From the NCBI GenBank assembly GCA_940671915.1, contig CALNVZ010002100.1, forward strand, positions 5,237,900 to 5,301,899: DNA of 64,000 nt, read 5' to 3'. Below, piece by piece: positions 24,001-36,900 of the stretch. The notes under the pieces were generated by a model, which was not told where the DNA came from, ran no database searches, and was given only the letters and a program-made list of their open reading frames with translations. This DNA is from Paracentrotus lividus (lineage: Eukaryota > Echinodermata > Echinoidea > Camarodonta > Echinidae). The position numbers and the translations under genes are program-made. Every line of letters starts with the position of its first letter. Position 1 is the first letter of the stretch.

Positions 24001-27000
24001 CTTTTCTAGCTTCTCAAGTTCCGCTATTCTTTGCTGAAGTTGTTGAATTTTATGTTCTAGTAAAGCTTTGGCCTTTCTTTCTTTGTCCAATTCTGCTTGT
24101 AGTGTGGCTATCTGGGTGACCTGCTGATCAAGCTTGGCTCTCGTCTGTTTTTCTTTCTCTAAGTCTCCTGAGAGGTTTTTGATTTTATCTGTTGAATAGG
24201 CAAAGAAACAGCAATTCTTATGATTTTTAAAACATTTTTGTGATTATGTAAACCAAAGCAATATACATCGAACAATGTAATCAAACAAGCAAGCACTGAC
24301 TTAGGAAAGAATACAGGATGTAAAATAACAGTCTTAGAAATATTGACAAACTTTAAATTTGGTAAAATCATATAGTTAAATTTATGATACCTTGAAAGTT
24401 TGACTGTATCAGAAGGCTGAAAGGAATATCACATATCACTTTAAACATCTCTTCAACCCGTTGCATTCTGAGAACTTTTTAAAAGCCGAATGAATCGTGA
24501 TCATTAATCATGCTTGCAAGAAATTCTTTTCATTTTAAGGTGAAACACATACAGCTTTAAATAGATCAATGTCAGATAATTTACATTATATCAAGTCTTT
24601 ATATGTTCATGCAATCATGAGTAAAATAAACGGTTGACAAGAGGGATGTTCTATGTTTCTTCAGCCCGCATATATGCGGGCTTAGTATACAACGGGTTAA
24701 AAAAAAAAGGGGGGAAGAAAAAAAAACGAGTACAAGCTTGTATGTTTGCTTCACCAGCGCTGAAGAGATAATGGCTACAATAAAGGGACATCATCAAAGA
24801 GCATCTCAGCTCCTTTTGACTTCAAATAATCTTCGTAACCATTCATAAATTGTTTCCTGCAATGCTTTTAGAGTCTATCTCAAAGATTTCATATGAGTTT
24901 CATCAATATCCAATGGTGTACCTGAGGTAAGAAATGGGAATGGCACAGCACCACATTGTTTAATAGGGCATACCGTACCTTTACATTGCAGAAGCTCTGT
25001 TTTACTACTGCTTGCTGATTGGCTAGCTTCTGCCAAATTTTCTGTAGAAAGAAAAATCAAGTAAAATTCATGATAATTTTAAATTTAATTTAAATCTTAC
25101 GTAAATGCATTTAAGTTGATTGCTTTGTATAATGTAAATTGCTTTGTCATGTTGATTAGTGGAAATAAATGAAAATTGAAACTTGAAACTTGATATTGAG
25201 TCAATAATCAGCCTTTTCCAAAATCATACAGTCACACACATGCATATAAACAATTTGTGTAAAATAGACTTCAAACATCATAATCTTGTATAAACTATTT
25301 CTTTGCTAACCAAAGTAAAACTTTGAATTGTATTACATAGCAACAATATCAAATTGTATTAATGAATTTTGTTTTTAAATCTGAAAGCAAATTTAATTAA
25401 AATGACCTCAGCTTTGAAAAAAAAAAATGTAATAAATTTCTAGTTCAAAATATTGTTTCGGGGAAGCGTGGGAAAATAAATTGCTTGAACAATCTTGTAT
25501 ATAGAGTCAATACTTGATAAGTCACGGTGACATTAAAGTTTGGGTGACCATTGTCTGACACATTTGTACATGAACAATAGGTGTCAAGGCAGTGCCTTTG
25601 TGTCTCAAAAATGTTGAGCCTGAGGTGTGATCTCACAAAGACTTCATCAAGCTGTATTATCTTGGGTTTAGTGGGGGGGGGGGGGATAAAGAGGGGAGTG
25701 TTTGTTTATAGATACTTGGTGATGTTATAAATACAACAGTCAGTGCAATGCTATATTCTATGCAGCGTTGCATTCAGCTTTATTACAGGATCTCACAAGG
25801 ATTAAAAGGGTTACACAATCAAAGAGGAGAGGAAGCTACATTACAAAACAGTTAACCTAATTAACAGTGCTCCAGTAATTTTACAGTGTGTCATGTGATG
25901 ACATCATACTTAAAATCAGGAATCTAAATAACTTTAGTGAAGTAATGGTTGTATGTACAGGTGTGTCGTCATTGTCTTCACAGCTCGATCCCTAAATTTA
26001 ATCAGTAATTTATTTTTTGAAAATGTTATCTGTATCCCATTGGGTAGGTTGGTAATAGGCTGTGCTGTAGGCATATATGGTTAGAATGCATTCGTACTAA
26101 ACCAACTGGTATTAGGTCATGACGAAGAATTTATTTTATAAAAACTAAGGTTCTTCTCTACAAAGAAAATAAACTCACTTTTTAAGCCTTCAATTTCCTG
26201 TCGATGCTGCTGTACAAGCCCTGATTCCTTTCTTAATTTCTCTGTTGACAATTACAAAGTAATATAAAACATAATTTAACGATTACATAATACATCCTGG
26301 TACTACTTCTTCTTCTAGTGCCGTTATCTATAGATATATGACATAGGCGACCATTCATTGCCAATCCCCTCTGTTTTGTGAATTCTAGACTTGACGTCCC
26401 ACTCCATTCTTCTTTTTTCCTGATATATATCACTCCCTGTCTTCCTCTTGCTATCTTTCCTCCTATCTTTCCTGTCAAATTCAATCTTTTAATGTTCAAT
26501 GTTTTTTTTTCGGAAACAGTGTCTGAGAAACTTGGGCTGATACTTCTGATTTCTGCTGAGGAGTTTCCTCTTTGTATATAATTTGCAAATTGAAAATTTT
26601 CTAATTGCCAATTTGTGCATTGAAATTTTCATAAAATACTAAATTTGTAATCATTTGGCGACACATCATTTGCTCCTGCGATAATTGCTCCAGATTTTAT
26701 TCCTTCTAAAATGTTGAATAAGGGTTTTATGTTAGGTTAGGTTTAGGATAGTGTACATCCATGTTGAAGTTTGCTTTTCAATTAGAGTATTATATGGAAC
26801 TTACAGCAGAGCAATTGTTACTGGAGCAAATGTCATGAAATAAAACATTTAACCTTTATATTGATATAACATACCTTGTAATGAAGGAAGCTGGGCTTTT
26901 ACTGCACTTGATGACTTTTCTGATTCCTCCAATTTACCTATAAGATATAAAACAAAAATATTATTCCATGAATAAAACAATGTGCGAAGAGGTAATGTAT

Positions 27001-27875
27001 CTGACGTCAATAATTAAAATAGAGATCTACGTTTTCCCCCTTTAGACAAGAATCAATTGAATGTCATAGAAAATGGGAGTCTTACACAAAGAGATATTCA
27101 GCTATAAGTAGGTGAATGTCATCTAAACAATCAGAATCTGTCAGAAAGTAAGCCTTTACTTGTGACATTGTTATCAATGAATACTTAAGACTGCATAACA
27201 AATTGGATAATGTTTATCAACAACTGACCAGATGAAATACAAACATGTTTTGAGACCTATTTCACAACTAGTGGACAAAAAGGATGCAACCCAAATTAAT
27301 CTCCTACTTGATTTTATAAGAATATGTTTGCGATTTAGATTTACAGCTACTAATTCATTACCTTTCAATGTGGATACATTATCTGTAGCTATTTTAGCTT
27401 CCTTCTGAGCAGTCTGTACTTGCTTACTGAGAGATTCATTCTCTGTTGCTAGCTGGCTGTATTTTTATTAATCTCCTACTTGATTTTATAAGGATATGTT
27501 TGTGAGTAGATTGACAGTATAAATTCTTTACCTTTCAATGTGGATGCATTATCTGTAGCTGTCTTAACTTCCTTCTGAGCAGTTTGTACTTGCTTACTGA
27601 GGGACTCATTCTCTGTTGCTAGCTGGCTGTATTTCTGCCTCAATGTATGCAGTTCATCTAGTAGGATAAAGCATATTAAATAAACATATGAAATGATGAA
27701 AAGACGTGCTGCTTTGAACTATTGATTACCATTAAAAAAAACATGCAGATTGGTTGTAATGATATCTTACCTAAAAGAATTCTTTGGTATTTTTTCATTC
27801 ATTTCTGATGAAAAAAGTTACAGTGAGCAAATATTGTTGTACAATTGAATATGATGATGTATTGATAGTAATATC

Positions 27876-27925
<50 letters not shown>

Positions 27926-30900
27926 ACTTAAAAATGCAACATATTCATATTTTTCTTTAAATGTTATTTTATCAATACACTCAAGTCATTGGTTTCTTTA
28001 AAATGATTTTCATATGCATAGAGCATAATTTGTTCTGAATTGGACTTGACGCCTTATAAGCCGTATTTTATCACTATAATCCCTATCAAATCATCTAAAT
28101 ATCACCAATAGTAATTGCAGATTGAATCTTTTGCTGTTCCACTTGATTATACATATTTTAGAGATGTAAAATATAACTGATGAAGAACAACAACAGCCAG
28201 CATGGTTGAACATGTACAAAACTGCCAAATATTTCTTGCTACAAAGTTTTTGCAAATCAGTCACTTCTTTACCTTTCAAGGTGTCTATTTCCAACCGAGT
28301 TTCATCTAAGCCTGAGGAATTTGCTGCTTTAAAAAACAGAAAGAATACTTACTAAAATATCAAATATATGTATTATAAGTCCATTATTTTGTGACACATT
28401 TACGTATTCAGTCTACTGTGCAGGTGTTACTTCTGAATTTGTTGAATAAGATTGAAGTTAATTAGATGAAAATGATTTATTGCATCAAAACTGATACCAA
28501 GACCTAATCCAAACACCACATATACTTTTAAATTTGTGTATACATTACTGTTTAGAGGCAAATGGGGATCTCCCTTCCAACCAATAAAGAAGGCTAGCTT
28601 CAATGCATTTGGCCCGATGCATCTTGCCTTTACCAATTGAAGCATACTTTCAATTAAAGAGCAAAAATATAGTAAGGATCACACTTTTCAAACAAACCTC
28701 CATTACCTGGGTTGATACAATTTAGACCCAAAAAATACAATCTACTAAAATACCCAATTTGGTTGATTTAGCTTGGTATTGAGCTAATATTCAAGGGGCT
28801 AATGTTTACAGGAGACTCCCATTATAAATCATGGATATGAGATTTCATTTTAACAAAGTGATTCTCCCAGTACCCATTTCAAACAAGCTCAGAGGGGCGT
28901 TTCATGAAAGGATTTGTCAGACGTTTTATACGACAAACTGTTATAAGCTACAGAAATGCTTGCATCTGATTGGCTGAGAGCAAATGTGTCAGATAAAATG
29001 TCCGACAAGTCCTTTGATGAAATGCCCCCGCGGTGTCTATTTGCCAATATGGTCAGTATGATAAGATATCGTTATAACAAAATAATTTGTATGGTCCAAA
29101 GCTCCTCCTTTTAACAGGAGTTGACTGTAGTCCTAGAGCAATCTTTGGTAGTCATGACAACTGTACTGCATACCTGCCAACATTGTGAGTCCAAATCAGG
29201 CCTGTGAGTGGGGTTTTGAAAAAATAGTAGCTTGAAAATCCGTGCGAGGGAAGCGAAGTCGACCGAGGGGGTAGGTGTGGGAGGGGCAACTCTTCCACGC
29301 GAGCCATATTTGATTTCCTTATGACACAAACACACATACTTGCAAGTGTTATAGTAGACTATTTTTAGTGGCGGCTGGAATTTTACCCAAAAGACGCTAA
29401 CTCTTACGAATGGAGGTCACGTTGGCACCCGCCCCCCCAAAAAAAAAAAAAAAAAAAAAATGAAATTAGAATCTAGACCTAGGTAAAAATAAAAGATGAA
29501 AATGCCAGAAGTGCATAGAATGTAAGTTTTTCCTTTTCTAAGGTCTAATTTTGACTATAATACATTTTCTATCATATCAAAAATATGTTCAGATTAAATT
29601 TATAATCATGTAACAAGTGTTATATTTCTAAATGAAGAAAATGGTAAACCCCTGTCAAGTTTGGAGATTTCACACGAAAAGTTGAAACTGAGGCTTTCAC
29701 AAGCCTTTGCTCCCCCAGAACTCTGGGATAGAAGTGGTCCAGTATGCTCATACAGACTGGGGGAGTATTGACAAGAATTCGATGAGTCAACGGATGTTTT
29801 TTCAGAAACTCAGAGTGAATTGAGGCAACAAGTGTATGCGCAAGGATCGTTGTTCTAGTGCTTATTATTTGAAATAGTGACATCTAAGACCCACATTTAA
29901 CCCTAGAAAATGTCGGGAAAACTTTCAATATCTGCGCCAGCAATTTAATCAACAGACTTGCACATTTTTTGTATAGGTGGACTAACACTATCAAAAAACG
30001 GCGAAAATAATGTTTGAAAACGGAAATGAAGACTCATTTTGAGACTTCTAAAAAATGATTTTTAAAATGACATTTTTATAAAATACAATGGTCCAAAACT
30101 TAAAGGTTATACATACCAGGTAGTAAATCCAATGAAAAAGTGGAATTTAAAGGCTATTTTGAGGGGTGATTTTTTGTGAAGTTAGTGGTGGTCGGGAGCA
30201 GTGTTTTTCACCTGGAGTACGTGGTCGGAAAAAAGCGGAAATTAAAATTGCGCAAAAAAATCAAAATAGCGGATTTCCGCTAAATAGCGGAGCTCTCACA
30301 GCCCTGCCAAATATAGGGACAAAGTGGGAAGAAAATGTTTAAAATAGGGACCATTCTGTATTTCCTATATATTACTGTACATAGATTTTGTTTTAAAAAA
30401 TAGGGACAAAGTGTTTTCAAGGTAATACGAGCTCTTTCTTTTCCCAAAAATAGGGACAGTTGGCAAGTATGGTACTGCGACAAAGCCGAAAAATTTACCA
30501 TACCTGGGAAGGGCAAAACTACCTGTAAAGTTCATGGAATCAGCCAATCTCCCTAGTCTCGTAATCAATTCTTATGAGGTTGATAAACCTTAATATTTTT
30601 TAATATTTTCACTCACCAGTGTCATCATTCACATGGTTTTGACCCAAGGTTTTTGAGGATGGTGATGACGACGACGGTGTTGATTCTATTGATGATAATA
30701 TACCGCCTCCAGGCACAGCTGCATGTTGCCTTTCTTGTTCCTTGACCATTATTATAGGTTCATCTATTAATGTTTGTATGCTAGATGTTTCTGATTCATT
30801 GTCCTGGCTATCCGAGCCATTCTCTTCTGATAACCTTTCCCTGAGTTCCGCTAAAGCTTTCTCTACGGCCGTCCTAGTGTGTTCTTCTGCATCTTGCAGC

Positions 30901-33900
30901 CGCTGTTCCAATGAGTTGATTTCTTTATTGTGTTTCTCTAATTCCTGGTGGGCTTGGCTTAATTCATTCTTCAGACTGATTATCGACTTATTGCTCTCTG
31001 ATATCCTCTGCTTTGCTTCTTCTAATTCAACTGCATAGAATAGGAAAGGTCAAAAACTCAAATAAATAATTGAAAGAATCCCCTAGCATTTATATACAAT
31101 TGATGAAATAAGACATTAATTAACATTTCAAAACAAACAAAAAAGTTGAGTGTGAGTATTAATAAGGAATGATATTCATGAGCAGTCAACGATATGTGAG
31201 ACAAATGCAGTGCCTAATCCGACTTACAGTGAGGAGGTCATGAATGAAAATTAAAGATGCCCCAAAACATATGTGACTGTCTTTAATAGTTCTTTACAGG
31301 TCATTTTATTAATCACATTTGTGTTGAGGGGTATTACATGAAAGCTCATATCACGGCTCCAATGAAGATATACAACAAAGAGTGAATCAGTATTATAAGA
31401 AACTACATTATAAACAAGAATTCCTTGTTAACATAAAAAATATAGAAATGTGCTCTTACATTTCTTCCTGGATACTTCTCGCATAACAGATTCTCCTGCT
31501 GTATTCTTTAACGTCTTGACATCCATCATAGCACCATCTAGTCAACAAAATAAACAAAACAAAAATAAATAAATAAAATAAGGAAGCAACAAGAGCAAAA
31601 GTTCTGCAGGCATATAACTTGAAACTGAAAATCTCTATAAGAAATATATAATCAGCAAAGTCCAATTTTGAACTTGGATTCATTACCTGTAAATAATACA
31701 ATGTGTGCTATTTCCACTGTTTCATATTCTCATCTACTACGAACGCTACTAGTGATGTTGAAAGGTACAGTTGAGGCCAAAAATTTACATACACCCAGAA
31801 AATTCAATGTAAATTGTACACTTGCCAAACACCATAAAAATTACTTTATCTTAAGAAATATCTGTGCTATAATTACAAATTTGGTATCAAATGAATGAGG
31901 ATGACAAGTTCTTTCATTCTACTGGCTTGTCATCAGGAGCTGATGAATATTTAGGTGTCAATTTTTTGCCAAAATCTTCACATTTTACACAAACTTTTCA
32001 AAAATCTCAACCAAAACATTTCATATTTGTGTTTGTTATTTCTCAACACAAACATTTGAAATTACATTTTTTTTCTGTTCGATGGTGACATATGATGATA
32101 AATAATGTAATATCATTCATAGATTTCACATTATATATTGCTATGAAAAGATGTTTAAAAATATTATGACTAACAATAGAATAAATTTGGCACAAATATT
32201 TCTTGTTTTCTACAAAAAAAATTTGACTTAAAATATACTATAGTCCCAAAGTCATCCCACTCATATGAAAGAGCTTGATAATCTCTTTTATTTTTACCAA
32301 ATTTGTCATGGCAGTGCTAATATTTCTGAAGATACAGGCAATTTTATGATGTTTGGCAAGAACACAATTTTCATTGAATTCCCTGGGTGTATGTAAACTT
32401 CTGGCCTCAACTGTATGTACATGTATGAACAACAATCAAAGGTACACAACAAATTTGATATAATACAATGTTAAATTACAAGAGTCTGTGAAAGCTATAA
32501 AGAGTTATACACTCAACTCTGTGAGGAGGTCATGTAATGTTTATACCCACCTTTAGACCAATTGAGGAAGTGGTAATAAATATAAAGCATAAATAGGAAG
32601 CACTTATGAGGTATCATGTGGGCCTATTCATGAAACATATATAGATTCTCTGCTATGTTACGTGATTGAACAGAAGAATTAGCCTTCCAATCACTCTCCT
32701 AAAAAATAAAATATAGGGAGTATTCAACGGGTGTCTTGATATTAAAAAAAAAAAACGGTCTAGTTTTGCAGGGTCCAGGGTTGCATATAAAAATTTTGGT
32801 TCAGATTTGGTTAAGTCAGAACAAACATAGATGTTTCTTCATAAATATTGTACACAATGCAGAAATGTTGCACATGTAAACATGAATGATTCATTAGCAA
32901 TAATTCCAAAACTACATGAGATACTGTCACAATTTAAGCATTTGTTTATTACAAGATGTTTCATTAATTGATTAAAACTGCCATCGAAAAAACAAACTGC
33001 TTTTAAAACAATTTTTTCCCTTTTTTTTTATAAAGTATTAATTTATTGTGATTTCTGAGGAAAGAGTATAAAACTAACGTAAAAATCCATGATTACACAA
33101 GTATATCGATGACTATTAAGGATGATTCCAAAAATGTACAATATATTGGTACAAAACCATCCAAAGCACATTGACAAACTGGTAAACTAACATGTGAATA
33201 ATATGAATGATTAAAAACTGTACGAGTTATTAATGAGACTGGTAAACTAACCTGTAGAATCTGTATCCCGGCCATTCATTTCCTTTTCAGTTCTCTCCCT
33301 CCAAGACTCAACTTGTACACCAGTCTCTCGTGTAGGTGTTCTATCATCCCGATCCCCATTGGTTAAAAGAGCTATATGATGTCCTGGAATTACATCACCA
33401 TTGCCAGGCTCTGGACAGTGGAAGAATGTCAATCAACAAGGTCTCAATCAACATATCAATCAAATTCATTATGGGATATTGTTATATCAGATGCTTTCCA
33501 CCATAGCGTAGTTTGTTCGGCTAGCACAAGATAGAACTGATGGCCATTGTCAATATTCATTTTCAGAGCCTAATCAGTTTGTCACGGACAGACATATTAA
33601 AAATTTTCAAAGTTTGACGGCCTGTGAAAAATTAATTATGAAAAATATTGAATTTGTTTGTGTGTTTTATAGTGAAGGATACCACTGGATGTGCCAAATG
33701 ATGGGAAAATTTGGTTGCCTTGAATATGTGTAAAAAATAGAATCTTTAAAGTGTTCAATGTCATAGGCAGACAAAATGTTCACTCTTAACTGGTCAGGCA
33801 CTTTATTGCACATAAAATAACTGCAACGCACCTTTCAAGCTTTTTTAAATTACATTTCCATATGATCCAAAATTTTACATCAAAGACTAATATTGTGAAT

Positions 33901-36900
33901 GCAATAAAGAATTCTGAGCAAGCAAAGGGTATAAAAGGATTGTTTTAGGCTAATTCATGAGTGAATTTACTGTGGCAGCCAGCAACATTTAGTCATAACT
34001 TTCTTAACTTTATGCCCACTTCCTTCCTTCGCAGCACATTCAGCGGACTGCCAAGTTCGACTCAAGTCACCATCCATTCACAATAGGGACAGAGTACATT
34101 TCAATCCACTGTTCGCACACACAAATAAAAGCAGTGATTTTACTGTGTAGTATTCAGTTCCACCTTTAATTGCATTGTATTTAACGACATTGTTTATACT
34201 GAAAATGTCCTATAGCTTTGGAGATTAAATGATCGATTGACAGGTGGTATATTCAGAATTAGCCAAGTCAATTTAATTTGGCAGAGGGGGATCCTGGATG
34301 TGGCGTTCAAAGAGTTGAAAGGCAGCTTTAGAATGGGAGTCGAGCCATAGGGCCATGTGTTTTAAACTGGGCCCCCATATAGGTGGTGCCGTTACATTTG
34401 CGCGACAAGCACAAACATGAAAAATGATAAAAAATTTTAAATACATGTGCCATATGGGTATATTTGGTACCAATATGAAGGAAATATATCTGCCAATAAC
34501 TTAATATTAGAAGAAATACCAATGGTGCACTCATTTACAAGCTATTAACAATTAATTAACTTGAAGTAGCCATTTTTGCACGGTGGTGGAGGAGGAGGAG
34601 CATGAGGAGGAGGAGCATAAATTCCTGTATGCATTAAATAAATCAGGTTTAACATCATAAATCTAACATAAGACCAGTTTAAATTGGAAAATATATATCT
34701 TATTCTATTAGTAACAGTGTATAAAATATAATTAAGAAATAACCTAATAGGCTAATTTAATTAATCAATTTAATTAATTTAATGTAAAATTCAGAAAATA
34801 ATGTGATTTAACTTGTCTAGATTGTGGTCATCAGGTATTTCTACAATTCACAAAGTAAGTAAAATAAGTTTCAGATCTAGACATGGGTTTATTTATTCAG
34901 CCTACATGTTTAATTGTATTCTCCACTACCATTTACTATGCTTTGTTTACACAAAACAAAAGGAACTGAATAATTGAATTGAGTTATATTGATATGCACA
35001 GCAAAATCCAACCACCCAAAACACTACTTTTGCAGAGACATAAGTTAAGCATTTAGAATAGTTTCAACCCCATGACCTACAGTTTTAAATGCATGAATAT
35101 CACTTCAAGGAGGTACATGTACCCTGCATTTTTTTAACGTTTTATAATCCTTAAATTTCAATTAATTGTATTGTCGTTCTAACCATTTTACAATTGAACA
35201 TCACTGCATGGCTTGATATGCTTTATCCTCACCAGGTAGATCATCTCAGAGAATACCTTGCACGTGTCGGTTGACATGCCTCAACATGAACCAGATCAAA
35301 TTAATTTTTGAATAAGCACTGTAGATATATTTCATTGTATAGTAAGTATTTGCAAGATATGTAACCCTAGTATAACTTCATATAGGTTATAAGACAAAAA
35401 CTGTGTCTATTTTGGAAGTAAATCATGCATTACTCATTGTAACACATATTTACCCAAAATTTTTCCTATCAGAAATTTTCGCTGAAAAGATGATCGCGCA
35501 AAATTATTTTAAAAAAGCTTACCCATAATAAGTTATACATTGTTGGAAAGGTCGGACTCCGAGGAGTTCAAATATGCATGTCTTTTTGTTGTAGGGTGAA
35601 ATTTTGTTTCCATGGTAACTTTTTTCTGGAAGTACTTTTTTCCAACCATTTTTGACATATTTGGCTCTGTAACTCCTTATGACTTCCCCATATCCCTTTT
35701 CTGGTAGTATTTTTGGATTCCTCAGACAATTCTCTTTCAGAATATGTATACTTTTAAAGGTATAAGATGTCAAATGTAAGAAGAATATTCGATTGAATAA
35801 AAACGGTACAATTCCTTGGAAAACTTGGGTTGAAACAGAAAAGGGCCCACCTCATAACGCATGGCCATAGATGAGTGGGGTTAAAAAACTTATATTAAGT
35901 GTACCTTCTTTATGTTCAGCCGGTTCTCTTTCTTTATCTTCCTTGGAAGGGGCTTGTTTTTCTTCCTTGTTATTTTCATCTTGATCATCTTTGTCAATCT
36001 GTGAACTACCAGCTAACTTCAGAGCTTCCTGGGCTTCGTCAAGACGTTCTATGGATGTAGGAACATTTATGATTGGGTGAAGAGTCGTTGAGATTGTTTA
36101 CTTAAATTAAAGTCTTTCTAAATCAAAGGAGAAGGATGTTTACATGAAGGGATTAAGAACATATAATAATAATAATATAATGTTGTTTTCATCTTGATCA
36201 TCTTTGTCTATCTGTGAACTACCAGCTAACTTCAGAGTTTCCTGGGCTTCGTCAAGACGTTCTATGCATGTAAGAAAATTTATTATAGGTTAAGAGTTAT
36301 TGAGATTGTTTACTCAAATTAAAATCTTTCTAAATCAAAGGAGAATGATGTTTACATGAAAGTATTGAGAACACGTAATAATATAATGCTGTTTTCATCT
36401 TGATCATCTTTGTCTATCTGTGAGCTACCAGCTAACTTCAGAGCTTCTTGAGCTTCGTCAAGACGTTCTATGGATGTAGGAACATTTACGATAGGGTTAA
36501 GTGTTGGCATCATTGAGACGATCTACTCAAGATGTTCTATGGATATATCAACATTGATGATAGGTTAAGAAATGACATAATTGACCTTGGCCCCGTTGTA
36601 AAAACAATTATTATTACATTAACTTTGCCATCAAAGGTAACTACTGCCATGGTAACGTTGCTCAACAACAAAATCAAAATACAGTATTTCATGAAAGTTA
36701 CCATTGATAGCAAAGTGACTTTAATAGCAACTTTTTACGCAACGGACCCTTATCCTCTTAATCTAAATCTTTCCAAAATAAGGGAGAGTATTAAATGTTT
36801 ACTCATAAAGGTAAGGAAATTTATACATTTTGTAGTGTAATATTAAACACCAAAAAATACAGTCTGTGTAAAAAAAAAAGGTAGTCGGGGGGAAAATAAA

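Noticed and set aside
30742..31038. 98-codon plus-strand ORF
   Set aside because: Antisense shadow of SLMAP exon 11.
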